From assembly GCF_002699205.1 (NCBI RefSeq), contig NZ_PABT01000011.1:80445-144444 (forward strand): 64,000 nucleotides of DNA, written 5' to 3'. A program made the translations under genes and the position numbers. Positions 41,655 to 51,661 of the stretch are shown here, piece after piece. The notes below the pieces were generated by a model that was not told the DNA's origin, searched no databases, and saw nothing but the letters and a program-made list of their open reading frames with translations. This stretch comes from Allomuricauda sp. (GTDB lineage: Bacteria > Bacteroidota > Bacteroidia > Flavobacteriales > Flavobacteriaceae). The number at the start of each line of letters is the position of its first letter. Positions within the stretch are counted from its first letter, which is position 1.

Positions 41655-43493
41655 TTACTTTTTCTTGGAATCGGCTTCCATTTTATCCTTCAATGCTTGC
41701 AACGCCGAGTTGGCATCACCAAGGGTCGGAGCGGCTTCATCGCTTGATGATGCTCTTTTCTTGGCTGCAGCTTTCACATTTCTGTCTTCTTGCTCTCTAA
41801 AGATTGCGGTGTGGCTGGCCACAACTCTTTTGAAATCTTTATTGAACTCGATGATCTTGAATTCGGCTTCTTCTCCTTTTACAAGTTTCTTACCATCTTC
41901 TTTCTCCATGTGACGTTGTGGAACAAATCCAACGATGTCTTCATTGAAGTTGATCGTTGCTCCTTTATCCACTACATCTGCAATTGTAGCTTTATGGATT
42001 GTACCTTCAGCAAACTCTTCGGAATATTTGTCCCAAGGGTTCTCTGTGGTTTGTTTGTGTCCAAGGCTCAATTTGCGTCCTTCCACGTCCAATTCCAATA
42101 CTTCCACTTCCAAAGTGTCGCCTACGGCAACAAACTCAGATGGGTGTTTGATTTTCTTGGTCCAAGAAAGATCGGAGATATAGATCAAACCATCGATACC
42201 TTCTTCCAACTCTACAAATACTCCAAAGTTGGTAAAGTTTCTTACGATTCCTTTGTGTCTTGATCCAACTGGATATTTAGAAGTGATATCGGTCCATGGG
42301 TCTGGGGTCAATTGCTTGATACCCAACGACATTTTACGATCTTCCCTATCCAAGGTCAATACAACGGCTTCAACCTCGTCACCTACGTTAACAAAGTCTT
42401 GGGCCGATCTTAGGTGCGTGCTCCACGACATTTCTGAAACGTGGATCAAACCTTCAACACCTTCGGCAACTTCGATAAATGCACCGTAATCTGCGATCAC
42501 AACTACTTTACCTTTTACTTTGTCACCTACTTTAATCTCATCACCAAGGGCATCCCATGGGTGTTTTTCCAATTGTTTAAGACCCAACTGGATTCTTGAT
42601 TTGTTATCATCGAAATCAAGGATAACAACGTTCAATTTCTGGTCTAGGTCCACAACCTCGTTCGGGTGGTTGATCCTGCTCCAGGATAGGTCGGTAATGT
42701 GAATCAATCCATCCACACCTCCAAGGTCGATAAATACCCCGTAAGATGTAATGTTCTTGACAACACCTTCCAATACTTGACCTTTTTCCAATTGGCCAAT
42801 AATCTCTTTTTTCTGCTCTTCGATATCCGCCTCGATCAAAGCTTTGTGGGATACTACCACGTTTTTGAACTCGTGGTTGATCTTAACTACCTTGAACTCC
42901 ATGGTCTTGCCTACATACTGATCGTAATCACGGATAGGCTTCACATCGATTTGAGAACCTGGCAAGAACGCTTCGATTCCGAATACGTCCACGATCATAC
43001 CACCTTTGGTACGACACTTAACGAATCCAGTAACAATCTCTTCTTTGTCGTGTGCATTGTTAACACGCTCCCACGCCTTGATCGTTCTTGCTTTTCTGTG
43101 CGACAATACCAATTGACCGGTCTTGTCCTCACGGATATCTATAAGTACCTCAACTTTATCACCAACTTTAAGGTCTGGATTGTAGCGGAACTCATTTAAG
43201 GAAATCACACCTTCAGACTTTGCATTGATATCAATGATCGCCTCACGATCCGTCATATGGACCACTGTTCCTTCCACTACCTCTTCATCGGCAGTGTCCA
43301 CAAAGTTTTCCTCTACAAGTGTTTCAAATTCCTTGAGCTTGGTATCATCTACGCGCTCAATTCCTTCTTCGTACTTGTCCCAATCAAAATTTTCAAGAAA
43401 TTCCTGTGGATCTTGTTTAGGTTGTGTTTCTTCTTTTACTTCTGTTGCTGTGGCAGTTTCTTCTACCTCAACGTTTTGTTTTTCTTCAGCCAT
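41655..43493 (-). CDS. rpsA: 30S ribosomal protein S1
   Basis: This 612-residue protein has an acidic N-terminal extension (residues 1-60) followed by six S1 RNA-binding repeats, seen as recurring GxVxxxxxxGxFVxL patterns (e.g. NITSYGVFIDLGGVDGLIHI, NFTNFGVFVELEEGIDGLIY). It delivers mRNA to the ribosome, which matters in Bacteroidetes because Shine-Dalgarno sites are rare. It is complete, with its own terminator. Confidence 0.96.
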   Translation of the reverse strand: MAEEKQNVEVEETATATEVKEETQPKQDPQEFLENFDWDKYEEGIERVDDTKLKEFETLVEENFVDTADEEVVEGTVVHMTDREAIIDINAKSEGVISLNEFRYNPDLKVGDKVEVLIDIREDKTGQLVLSHRKARTIKAWERVNNAHDKEEIVTGFVKCRTKGGMIVDVFGIEAFLPGSQIDVKPIRDYDQYVGKTMEFKVVKINHEFKNVVVSHKALIEADIEEQKKEIIGQLEKGQVLEGVVKNITSYGVFIDLGGVDGLIHITDLSWSRINHPNEVVDLDQKLNVVILDFDDNKSRIQLGLKQLEKHPWDALGDEIKVGDKVKGKVVVIADYGAFIEVAEGVEGLIHVSEMSWSTHLRSAQDFVNVGDEVEAVVLTLDREDRKMSLGIKQLTPDPWTDITSKYPVGSRHKGIVRNFTNFGVFVELEEGIDGLIYISDLSWTKKIKHPSEFVAVGDTLEVEVLELDVEGRKLSLGHKQTTENPWDKYSEEFAEGTIHKATIADVVDKGATINFNEDIVGFVPQRHMEKEDGKKLVKGEEAEFKIIEFNKDFKRVVASHTAIFREQEDRNVKAAAKKRASSSDEAAPTLGDANSALQALKDKMEADSKKK

Positions 43494-43754
43494 GTGCTGA
43501 TCTAAGATTTGTATTCCACGTTTTACAAGAGTTAAACAATTACCGTGGAAGTGGTTATAAATTTATTACTATCAACAATACCCTTTTCTCTTGCCTCCTT
43601 GTCAAAAAGGTGTGCAAAAATACAATTAAATTATTGATTCACAAAGTCTATCGCATTGGTTTGGGCAAAAAAAGTATTACAAAGTTTTAATAGCAAAATT
43701 TCAACATAATACCTATATTGAAGTTCTAATTGTTAACTATAAAAAATTCAAATT

Positions 43755-44135
43755 ATGAGCGTAAAAGCAAAATATCAACCTGTATTGGATCTAGGGGAGG
43801 CATTGAATGTTAAGAATGGTGATGTATCTGTTGAGGGGGATGTCTTAAAAATAAAGGGGACGACCAAAACCCAGTATGAAAAAAACCTATTGTGGGACAA
43901 GATCAAGGAAATTGGCGGTGAAAAGCCTTCGGACATCAAAGCGAACATTACCGTTGAGGACGATTCGGTGTACCATAGACATACCGTAAAAAGCGGGGAA
44001 TCGTTGAGCAAGATTGCAAAACATTACTACGGCGACCCGATGAAGTACACCAAAATTTTTGAGGCGAACACCGATATTTTAAAGGACCCGAACGTGATCC
44101 ATCCCGATCAAGTGTTGGTGATTCCAAATTTGTAA
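43755..44135 (+). CDS. BON-LysM protein, Kbp (YgaU)-like
   Basis: This 126-residue cytoplasmic protein has an N-terminal BON domain (about 1-75) and a C-terminal LysM domain (RHTVKSGESLSKIAKHYYGD onward). The order and size match E. coli Kbp, a potassium-binding protein. There is no signal peptide, so cell-wall binding is unlikely. A hairpin terminator follows. Confidence 0.85.
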   Translation: MSVKAKYQPVLDLGEALNVKNGDVSVEGDVLKIKGTTKTQYEKNLLWDKIKEIGGEKPSDIKANITVEDDSVYHRHTVKSGESLSKIAKHYYGDPMKYTKIFEANTDILKDPNVIHPDQVLVIPNL

Positions 44136-44164
44136 TACACTAAACTGATATTCAGAAAAATTGA

Positions 44165-44191
44165 AAGGCGCCCTTTGGGCGTCTTTTTTTG
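44165..44191 (+). terminator. Terminator after LysM gene
   Basis: Stem GGCGCCC / GGGCGTC with a 3-base loop followed by a run of seven T residues. Confidence 0.85.
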
Positions 44192-44573
44192 TTTTAGGGA
44201 ATTCCACGTAAACCCAAAACGGCGTTTTGTCAACTCAACCTATACATCCATCAATCCATACCGGAATTTTAACCAGAAAAATTACAACTTCACTTACTTG
44301 TGCCGAACTGGTTTCGGTATCGGTCGATATAATTCATTTAAAATTTAAAAACGAATCATGTCATGTAACGTTGGTGGTCATTTGACAAGAATATTGCGTT
44401 AAAATTAAGGTTCATAAAAAAAGGTTGTGGAATAGAACAACAAAAGTCACTCACTAAAAGAGATTTGGACAATATTAAGAGTAAATAAAATATAAAAGTT
44501 AATAAAAACCACTTATGGGAATATTTCCCGAACCGACATTCAAATAGTTGGATAATTATTAAATACAATAACA
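44192..44573 (+). other. Gene-free AT-rich leader of the peptide locus
   Basis: About 380 bp without a credible gene. It becomes strongly A/T rich after 44330. A small palindrome GGGAATATTTCCC lies at 44517-44529, 45 bp before the peptide start, and could be an operator; no clear TAnnTTTG element was recognised. Confidence 0.4.
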
Positions 44574-44786
44574 ATGAAAAATGTATTTTTTGCACTTTTA
44601 TTATTCTGTACAACTTTTACATTGATGAGTTTTACAAGCGTTGACGATAAATCAACTTTCCCCTCGGATCTACAGAACAATTCTTTTAAATGTATCCTTT
44701 ATAGAGCTATTATTGGAGATAATACTGCTGGTTGCGGTGGTGGCGCAAGAGTTTGCTGTGCAAACACCAATTTAAACTTTGCATAA
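44574..44786 (+). CDS. Small secreted four-cysteine peptide
   Basis: This 70-residue precursor has an N-terminal hydrophobic signal (NVFFALLLFCTTFTLMSFTS). The remainder of about 48 residues has cysteines at 40, 54, 61 and 62, and a glycine-rich GCGGGARVCC segment. I do not know the family. Position and style recall the NVEALA-type peptides of Bacteroidetes, which also precede propeller and MauE-like genes, but the NVEALA motif itself is absent. A 15-bp hairpin separates it from the next gene. It may be a disulfide-bonded bacteriocin-like or signalling peptide. Confidence 0.7.
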   Translation: MKNVFFALLLFCTTFTLMSFTSVDDKSTFPSDLQNNSFKCILYRAIIGDNTAGCGGGARVCCANTNLNFA

Positions 44787-44795
44787 ATTTTAAAT

Positions 44796-44828
44796 AACCC
44801 AAACCATAAAGATTTTATGGTTTGGGTT
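44796..44828 (+). terminator. Perfect 15-bp intercistronic hairpin
   Basis: AACCCAAACCATAAA pairs perfectly with TTTATGGTTTGGGTT around a GAT loop. There is only a weak T tract after it (TTTTACTT), so it may terminate partially and let some transcripts reach the propeller gene, or protect the peptide mRNA end. Confidence 0.75.
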
Positions 44829-44841
44829 AATAATTTTACTT

Positions 44842-45837
44842 ATGATAACAAAATCCAAAATATTAAACATAATTGGGGTTCTTATAATAGCGTCAGCAGC
44901 TTTGTCAATAATTTTTATCTTAGGGAAAAATGATAAAATATTAGAGACAAAAGTAAAAAGAGAACTAGGTGAACTAAAATTCATAGAAAGTATTAATACA
45001 GGTAAGAAAGTATCCTTAGTAAAACAATTTAATGATTCTATATACTTTATAAGTTGGTCGAAATCAGGACAAGGAAAGTTATTTCAATTATCCAATAATA
45101 AAGAGATTGATTTTAATAGATATACGGATAGTCTATTAATAGGGGACTACTTCATTTCTAAGAATAACACATTTACTATCTACAATAAATTAAAAAATGA
45201 TTTACTTCAAATAAATTCCGATGATAAATTATTGTATAAATCAAATGCCCCTATTCGTTTAAGTAGATTATTTAAAAAGGATTACATTTATTTTATTACG
45301 GATTGGGATGAAAATTATAGATTTAGACGTTTTAAATTCAATTTTGAAGATAATGACCTAGAGCAATTAGAATTTAATGACTCATACTTAAATGAATATG
45401 AATTAAGTGGTATTGCGCTAGACGGTTTCTTTTATCACAACGATGATTACATCTTAAATCTTCCATTTTCTTTAAACTGTGCATATCTATACGATAAGGA
45501 TTTTAATTTAATTAAGAGAATTGACTTTATATATAAAAAAAATGAATTCAATTATCAAGTAACCCCAGAAGGACAATTAATATTAGATTCAAATAATATT
45601 CACCCAAACTTATCAGGAGCAGTGGATGCAAGCAATTTATATGTTTTAATAGATGCTGGCACAACCTCAAAGAATAATTATAATTTCCTTATCGATGTTT
45701 ACAATATTGAATCTGGAGAATATATTCGTAGTTATGAGATAGAAAAGTACCGAGGAGATAAACCAAGTTATTTCGTGATAAAAAATTCACAATTATATTT
45801 ATCATTTGGCAGCTATATTAATAAATATCAATTATGA
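44842..45837 (+). CDS. Membrane-anchored beta-propeller-like protein of unknown function
   Basis: This 331-residue protein has one N-terminal membrane helix (about 8-28), then repeated strands with aromatic residues and turns, as in the 6-bladed propeller proteins of Bacteroidetes (blocks about every 45 residues, e.g. DDYILNLPFSLNCAYLYDKD, TPEGQLILDSNN). It is very A/T rich. It overlaps the MauE-like gene by 4 bp. Probably extracytoplasmic; it could bind or escort the four-cysteine peptide. Confidence 0.65.
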   Translation: MITKSKILNIIGVLIIASAALSIIFILGKNDKILETKVKRELGELKFIESINTGKKVSLVKQFNDSIYFISWSKSGQGKLFQLSNNKEIDFNRYTDSLLIGDYFISKNNTFTIYNKLKNDLLQINSDDKLLYKSNAPIRLSRLFKKDYIYFITDWDENYRFRRFKFNFEDNDLEQLEFNDSYLNEYELSGIALDGFFYHNDDYILNLPFSLNCAYLYDKDFNLIKRIDFIYKKNEFNYQVTPEGQLILDSNNIHPNLSGAVDASNLYVLIDAGTTSKNNYNFLIDVYNIESGEYIRSYEIEKYRGDKPSYFVIKNSQLYLSFGSYINKYQL

Positions 45838-46280
45838 AAATCATCAAAATAACAAATCTGATAATCAAGATGTTACTTGCTGCAATGTGGGCTTATGTTG
45901 CTCTAAAAAAAATACTTAATGTGACTGAATTCAAATCAGTACTATACAAGTCTGCTCTTATTGAAAGTTATCAGGTAGACATTATTTCTATTGTTCTACC
46001 AACTATGGAAATTATCATATTCGTATTGCTTTTTTCAAGAAAAAAAGTGTTCGGGTACTATCTTTCATTAATGTTACTTTTAACATACACTGGATATTTA
46101 ATAGTATTAAATGATTTTTCCATATATGAAGGATGTTCTTGTGGTGGTATTTTCTACTCATTGTCTTATCAAGAACATCTAATAGTGAACGGAATATTCT
46201 TAATTCTGAATTTGTTAATTCTTTTCATTGATGACGAAAAAAAACATACCAATCGAAACTATTCCGTACCCTTTTCCTAG
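45834..46280 (+). CDS. MauE/DoxX-like redox-associated membrane protein
   Basis: This 148-residue protein has four hydrophobic helices and a cysteine pair in EGCSCGGIFYSL on an extracytoplasmic loop (about residue 100). MauE-like proteins assist disulfide formation in exported proteins. It is coupled to the propeller gene (ATGA overlap), so a role in oxidising the four-cysteine peptide is a reasonable inference. A/T rich like its neighbours. Confidence 0.75.
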   Translation: MKIIKITNLIIKMLLAAMWAYVALKKILNVTEFKSVLYKSALIESYQVDIISIVLPTMEIIIFVLLFSRKKVFGYYLSLMLLLTYTGYLIVLNDFSIYEGCSCGGIFYSLSYQEHLIVNGIFLILNLLILFIDDEKKHTNRNYSVPFS

Positions 46281-46538
46281 GGCTGTGGGTTTTCATGGGA
46301 ATCGGTCACCCAATTGGCGAAAATCAATGCTCCCATCGTAATTTCCAGAAGGACTGCGTTCGGTCCTTTCAGGGACAATTTTCGAGCTTTTTTTCTTTTC
46401 CAGAATTTCCCTATCAAATAAAACCAAGGTTATGTAAACTCAAGAAGGCCACTTATTAATTTGGTTCGGATTTCACCATAATAAAGTAAGAAGTTTACGC
46501 ACGGTTCAGTAACACCCATTCAAACAAATCAATCTGTA

Positions 46539-47012
46539 TTGCCAAAAACTAAACTACATATCGCACCTTTGGGTTCAATGGATGAAATTCCTTTTGGTTT
46601 ACTTGAATTGGCCGATCCCTCCAGAACACGAATCAAATCATACTTAAAAAAAGATACCTGTCATATAGCCAGGTTACATTCGAAAATAGTCGGAGTGGTG
46701 GTCCTGAAAAAAATTGATTCGAGTACTGTTGAAATAAAAAATATTGCCATTAAGGAATCCGAGCAAGGAAAAGGATACGGAAAATCACTTTTAAAATATG
46801 CAGATCAAATCACGCGAAAGTTGGGATGCGAAAAAATAATTGTTGGAACTGGAAATTCCAGTATCGAACAACTGGCCTTATATCAGAAAGAAGGATTTGA
46901 ACTGAAAAACATAATAAAAGACTTCTTTCTTGAAAATTATCCAGATCCCATTTTTGAAAATAAGATCCAATGTAAAAATATGATCATTTTAGAAAAGGAT
47001 CTAACCGTTTAA
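46539..47012 (+). CDS. GNAT-family N-acetyltransferase
   Basis: This 157-residue acetyl-CoA-dependent transferase has motif A ESEQGKGYGKSLLKYA (about residue 75) with the R/Q-x-x-G-x-G/A pattern, and YQKEGFEL (motif B). TTG 46539 is chosen since residues before the first ATG (46578) look like strand 1 of the fold. Substrate unknown. The 258-bp gap before it holds nothing recognisable. Confidence 0.85.
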   Translation: MPKTKLHIAPLGSMDEIPFGLLELADPSRTRIKSYLKKDTCHIARLHSKIVGVVVLKKIDSSTVEIKNIAIKESEQGKGYGKSLLKYADQITRKLGCEKIIVGTGNSSIEQLALYQKEGFELKNIIKDFFLENYPDPIFENKIQCKNMIILEKDLTV

Positions 47013-47120
47013 AAACTACCCCTCCCCTCGTTTTTGTTTAGATTTTAACTTAAAAACCACCAACTTTACTTCTTGAGGTGGATGTGTTTCCGTGATAGGC
47101 CAATACGTATAATTAGTTTT

Positions 47121-47819
47121 TCACCCCTCCCTCACAATCACCCGTTGCGAGTAATCGTAAATACGTTCAAATTGTTCTTCCAAGCCCATATCGCTGTTGT
47201 CAAACTCAATGGCATCTTTGGCCCTGATCAGCGGAGATATGCTTCGGGTGGAGTCAATACGGTCGCGTTCCTCCACATTTTTAAGCACTTCGGCATAAGT
47301 GACCTTCTCCCCTTTGTCCAACAATTCTTTGTATCGGCGGGCCGCTCGGGTCTCCGGGGATGCGGTCATAAAAAGTTTGAGTTCCGCATCCGGGAAAACA
47401 ACGGTTCCAATATCCCGGCCATCCATCACAATGCCCTTGTCCTTGCCCATGGCTTGCTGGATCTTTACCAACTTTTCCCTCACTTCTTTTATAGCGGCCA
47501 CTTTGCTCACAAATCCGGAAACACTCATGGACCTGATCTCCCGTTCCACGTTTTCATCGTTTAAGAACATTTCAGAATGACCTGTTTCCTTATTGGGAAC
47601 AAATTTGAGGTGCACATCGTCCAATTTATCGACCAACGCATCCTCATCCACTTCACCTTTCTCGTTGATGATACCATTGTTCAAGGCAAAAAGGGTTACG
47701 GCACGGTACATGGCACCTGTATCCACATAAATGTAATTTAAGGTTGAAGCCAACCTTTTGGCGATGGTACTTTTTCCCGTGGAAGAATATCCATCAATTG
47801 CAATCGTTATTTTTCCCAT
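47121..47819 (-). CDS. cmk: Cytidylate kinase
   Basis: This 232-residue enzyme phosphorylates CMP/dCMP. It has Walker A AIDGYSSTGKSTIAKRLA, YVDTGAMYRAVTLFA, MDGRDIGTVVFPDAELK and the LID region RAARRYKEL. It ends a minus-strand pair with lon (gap 53 bp). Confidence 0.95.
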   Translation of the reverse strand: MGKITIAIDGYSSTGKSTIAKRLASTLNYIYVDTGAMYRAVTLFALNNGIINEKGEVDEDALVDKLDDVHLKFVPNKETGHSEMFLNDENVEREIRSMSVSGFVSKVAAIKEVREKLVKIQQAMGKDKGIVMDGRDIGTVVFPDAELKLFMTASPETRAARRYKELLDKGEKVTYAEVLKNVEERDRIDSTRSISPLIRAKDAIEFDNSDMGLEEQFERIYDYSQRVIVREG

Positions 47820-47872
47820 GCACCAAAAATAATCAGAAAAGATATTACCGCCTTATGATTTGCATCATCCCG

Positions 47873-50323
47873 TTAAAGGGTTTTGGCATTTTTCACCTTT
47901 TGGTCAGTAATGGCAATATCGATTACCTCGCTCATATCGGTCACATAGTGGAACGTCAACCCTTTTAGGTATTCTTCCTTTATCTCTTCAATATCCTTTC
48001 TATTGTCCTCACAAAGAATGATTTCCTTGATCTTGGCCCTTTTGGCAGCCAAGATCTTTTCCTTGATTCCGCCTACGGGCAATACCTTTCCACGGAGGGT
48101 GATCTCACCTGTCATGGCCAAGCTCTTCTTTACTTTGCGTTGTGTGAACAGGGATACCAAAGAGGTCAACATGGTAATACCGGCACTTGGGCCGTCCTTT
48201 GGTGTTGCACCTTCGGGTACGTGGATATGTACATTGTACTTATCAAACACATCGGGATCTATGCCATATTCCTCTGCATTGGACTTTATGTATTCCATGG
48301 CAATGGTGGCAGATTCTTTCATCACTGTTCCAAGGTTACCTGTAATGTTCAATCTTCCCTTTCCTTTGGAAAGAATGGATTCAATGAATAGAATATCCCC
48401 TCCAACACTTGTCCAGGCTAAACCTGTGACCACTCCGGCCACGTCATTGTTTTCGTACTTATCCCGTTCCAGCCGGGCAGGTCCAAGAATTTTCTCAATA
48501 TCCTCGTTGGTGAGCTTAACGTTGTATTCCTCTTCCATGGCAATGGATTTTGCGGCATACCTCACCACCTTGGCTATTTGTTTTTCAAGACTTCGCACAC
48601 CGGATTCCCGGGTATAGCCCTCCACGATTTTCTCCAATTGGCGTTTCCCAATCTTAAGATCTTTGGTGGCAAGGCCATGCTCCTTTAATTGTTTGGGCAA
48701 TAAATGGCGTTTGGCAATCTCCACTTTTTCCTCAATGGTGTAGCCCGTTACATGGATAATTTCCATTCGGTCGCGCAATGCTGGTTGAATGGTGGACAAA
48801 TTATTGGCCGTGGCAATGAACATTACTTTGGACAGGTCATAGCCCATTTCCAAGAAGTTGTCATGGAAATCATTGTTCTGTTCGGGATCTAACACCTCCA
48901 ACATGGCAGATGAAGGATCTCCTTGATGACTGTTCGCCAATTTATCTATCTCATCCAAAATAAACACAGGATTGGAGGTCCCCGCTTTCTTTAGGCTTTG
49001 GATTATTCTACCGGGCATTGCACCGATATAGGTTTTACGGTGCCCCCTGATCTCTGCCTCATCCCGCAGTCCTCCCAAGGACATACGCACATATTCCCTG
49101 CCAAGTGCCTCTGCCACGGATTTTCCCAAAGAGGTCTTACCCACTCCGGGAGGACCGTACAAACAAAGGATCGGCGATTTCATATCGTTCCTCAATTTAA
49201 GCACCGCCAAATATTCTATGATTCGACGTTTTACATCTTCCAGTCCATAGTGGTCCCTGTCCAAGATCTTTTGGGCTCGTTTAAGGTCGAACTTATCCTT
49301 AGAGTATTCGTTCCAAGGAAGATCCAATAACAGGTCCAAATAATTACGTTGGATGGAGTACTCCGCCACTTGCGGATTCATGCGCTGCATTTTGGCCAGT
49401 TCCTTCTCAAAGTGTTCCTGTACTTTTTTGCTCCACTTCTTCTTTTTGGCCTTTTCGTTCATTTCATCCACCTCTTCTTCATACGAGATCCCCCCAAGTT
49501 CTTCTTGGATGGTCTTCATTTGTTGATGGAGGAAATATTCACGTTGCTGCTGGTCCATATCGCTGCGCACCTTGCTTTGGATATCGTTGCGCAGTTCCAA
49601 CTTTTGGAGTTCCATGTTCATGTACTTCAAAGTGGCCAACGCCCTTTCCTGAAGGTTGGCGATCTCCAAAAGCTGCTGCTTTTCACTGACCGTTAGGTTT
49701 AGGTTCGATGATACAAAATTGACCAAGAACGAATTGCTCTGAATGTTCTTGATGGCAAAAGTAGCTTCACTGGGAATATTCGGGTTGTCCTTTATAATCT
49801 TGAATGCCAACTCCTTAATGGAGTCAATGATGGCCTCAAATTCGGTGCTTTTTTCATCGGGACGCTCCTCTTCCGCCTCGCTTACCCTTGCGGTGATATA
49901 AGGTTTCTCCGTAAGAATGGCATCGATCTTGAACCTTTTCTTTCCTTGAATGATTACCGTGGTATTCCCATCCGGCATTTGAAGCACTCTCAAAATACGG
50001 GCAACAGTACCCACCCTATTGATATCATCTGGACCAGGATTTTCAATGGCTTCATCCTTTTGGGACACCACACCAATGGTCTTGGAACCATTATTGGCTT
50101 CCTTGATCAAATTGATGGACTTGTCCCTTCCTGCCGTAATTGGAATCACAACACCGGGAAACAAAACTGTGTTTCTTAGAGGTAAGACCGGTAAATTTTC
50201 CGGTAAGCTCTCTTTGTTCATCTGTTCCTCGTCTTCGGGGGTCAATAACGGTATCAACTCCGCTTCTTCATCCAACCCCTGTAAATCTATATTGTCAAAT
50301 TTGGTAATTTTCATCTCTCCCAT
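47873..50323 (-). CDS. lon: Lon ATP-dependent protease
   Basis: This 816-residue AAA+ serine protease degrades damaged and regulatory proteins. It has the N-terminal substrate-binding domain [18 protein letters not shown], Walker [17 protein letters not shown] (about 390), Walker [10 protein letters not shown] and the Ser-Lys dyad in [14 protein letters not shown] (Ser about 718) and [17 protein letters not shown] (Lys about 761). Complete. Confidence 0.97.
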   Translation of the reverse strand: MGEMKITKFDNIDLQGLDEEAELIPLLTPEDEEQMNKESLPENLPVLPLRNTVLFPGVVIPITAGRDKSINLIKEANNGSKTIGVVSQKDEAIENPGPDDINRVGTVARILRVLQMPDGNTTVIIQGKKRFKIDAILTEKPYITARVSEAEEERPDEKSTEFEAIIDSIKELAFKIIKDNPNIPSEATFAIKNIQSNSFLVNFVSSNLNLTVSEKQQLLEIANLQERALATLKYMNMELQKLELRNDIQSKVRSDMDQQQREYFLHQQMKTIQEELGGISYEEEVDEMNEKAKKKKWSKKVQEHFEKELAKMQRMNPQVAEYSIQRNYLDLLLDLPWNEYSKDKFDLKRAQKILDRDHYGLEDVKRRIIEYLAVLKLRNDMKSPILCLYGPPGVGKTSLGKSVAEALGREYVRMSLGGLRDEAEIRGHRKTYIGAMPGRIIQSLKKAGTSNPVFILDEIDKLANSHQGDPSSAMLEVLDPEQNNDFHDNFLEMGYDLSKVMFIATANNLSTIQPALRDRMEIIHVTGYTIEEKVEIAKRHLLPKQLKEHGLATKDLKIGKRQLEKIVEGYTRESGVRSLEKQIAKVVRYAAKSIAMEEEYNVKLTNEDIEKILGPARLERDKYENNDVAGVVTGLAWTSVGGDILFIESILSKGKGRLNITGNLGTVMKESATIAMEYIKSNAEEYGIDPDVFDKYNVHIHVPEGATPKDGPSAGITMLTSLVSLFTQRKVKKSLAMTGEITLRGKVLPVGGIKEKILAAKRAKIKEIILCEDNRKDIEEIKEEYLKGLTFHYVTDMSEVIDIAITDQKVKNAKTL

Positions 50324-50540
50324 ATCATCTTTTCGGTCATTTTGTCATAATCGATAAACAACCGTCATTTTTATTCCATATTAAAACCCTTGCAAACACC
50401 TCAAAATCAATATTTATGGTAATTCAAGAGCTTATTGTCACCCATTAATTGGCAATTCTTGTGCCATTAAAAATCAAATTTTGATAAAAAAGTGTAACAA
50501 TTGGTAAATTGGGTAATCTATAAGACAAACCATTCATTTT

Positions 50541-51098
50541 TTGAGCCGACAAAATGAACATATTGACACACTGCTCAAATCCTGCATGCAGGGTAAGCAA
50601 AGTGCTCAGTTAGAGGTTTACAACCGTTATCACAAAGCGATGTACAACACCGCTTTAAGGATTGTAAAACATACTGCTGAAGCTGAGGATGTGATGCAGG
50701 AATCGTTCCTGAACGCATTTACCAAACTGCACACCTTTAAAGGGGACGTCACCTTTGGGGCATGGTTAAAGCGGATTGTGATCAATAACAGCATCTATCA
50801 TTACAATAAGCAGCAAAAGAAACGAACTGCGGATTTGGATGATGTAATGTACAAGGTCGAAGATAATGATGGAGTTGCTTCAGACCAGAATGGTTACACG
50901 GAACTGAAGGCTCAAAAAGTGATGGAAACCATGAAAAGTTTGAAAGACAATTACAGAGTTTCTTTGACCTTACATTTAATTGAAGGGTATGATTACGAAG
51001 AAATCAGTGAAATAATGAACATTAGCTATGCTAATTGTAGAACCATGATTTCGAGGGCCAAACAAAGTCTGAGAAAAAAATTGACCGTAAATGTTTAG
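50541..51098 (+). CDS. ECF-type RNA polymerase sigma factor
   Basis: This 185-residue sigma-70 family factor has region 2 (YNTALRIVKHTAEAEDVMQE, FGAWLKRIVINN) and region 4 (GYDYEEISEIMNISYANCRT). TTG 50541 is the start; the nearest ATG is out of frame. It is followed 2 bp later by a probable anti-sigma factor, so the operon is likely autoregulated and senses the envelope. Downstream genes encode beta-helix adhesin-like proteins. Confidence 0.92.
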   Translation: MSRQNEHIDTLLKSCMQGKQSAQLEVYNRYHKAMYNTALRIVKHTAEAEDVMQESFLNAFTKLHTFKGDVTFGAWLKRIVINNSIYHYNKQQKKRTADLDDVMYKVEDNDGVASDQNGYTELKAQKVMETMKSLKDNYRVSLTLHLIEGYDYEEISEIMNISYANCRTMISRAKQSLRKKLTVNV

Positions 51099-51100
51099 TT

Positions 51101-51661
51101 ATGAGCAAAGATAGTTTAGATAGTTTGTTTGAAAGACTACACGGAGAGTTTGATGTAGCGGAACCACAGAAAGGGCACCACGAACGGTTTTTGGAAAAAT
51201 TGAACCAAAAACAGGGCACCATTGTCCTGCACAGAAAGAAAACACCTTGGTGGAAACACTTGTCCATTGCTGCATCCGTTGCCATAGTGGCGCTTTTGGG
51301 ATACCAAGCATTTGGACCAAAACCGAGCATAAAACAACAAGTGGTAAGGATGGCACCCGAAGTTTCCCAAACCGAATTCTACTTTGCAAACCTCATCGAA
51401 GAACAAATTGCGGTGCTCCAAGAAGAGAAAACACCAGAAACCGCAAAGTTGGTGGATGATGCCATGGAACAGCTCCAACGGCTCGATAAAGACTACGAAG
51501 CCCTAGAGGAAGATCTAATTAAAGGTGGTGACGGCAAAATTATCCTGAGCGCAATGATCACCAATTTCCAAACGCGAATCGACCTTTTAAAAGAAGTTTT
51601 GAGCCAAATAGAAAATATTAAGAATTTAAAAAAACAGAATGATGAAAGCTATACAATTTAA
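51101..51661 (+). CDS. Probable membrane anti-sigma factor
   Basis: This 186-residue protein has a cytoplasmic N-terminal part (about 1-55), one membrane helix (WWKHLSIAASVAIVALLGYQ) and a periplasmic helical part. No zinc motif is clear. Its position between the sigma factor and the adhesin genes identifies it; it overlaps the next gene by about 20 bp. Confidence 0.8.
   Translation: MSKDSLDSLFERLHGEFDVAEPQKGHHERFLEKLNQKQGTIVLHRKKTPWWKHLSIAASVAIVALLGYQAFGPKPSIKQQVVRMAPEVSQTEFYFANLIEEQIAVLQEEKTPETAKLVDDAMEQLQRLDKDYEALEEDLIKGGDGKIILSAMITNFQTRIDLLKEVLSQIENIKNLKKQNDESYTI

Noticed and set aside
41665..43690. Plus-strand frames opposite rpsA, up to 166 residues
   Set aside because: Antisense of the S1 repeats; Ser/Thr/Phe-rich composition results from codon reversal.
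46480..46515. ACGCACGGTTCAG, reminiscent of the 3' side of group II intron domain V
   Set aside because: No complementary GAGCCGT-type strand, no reverse transcriptase and no intron end are nearby; 258 bp is too little for an intron.
48003..50357. Several long plus-strand frames opposite lon
   Set aside because: They are shadows of a well-supported 816-residue Lon coding sequence and have no recognisable domains.
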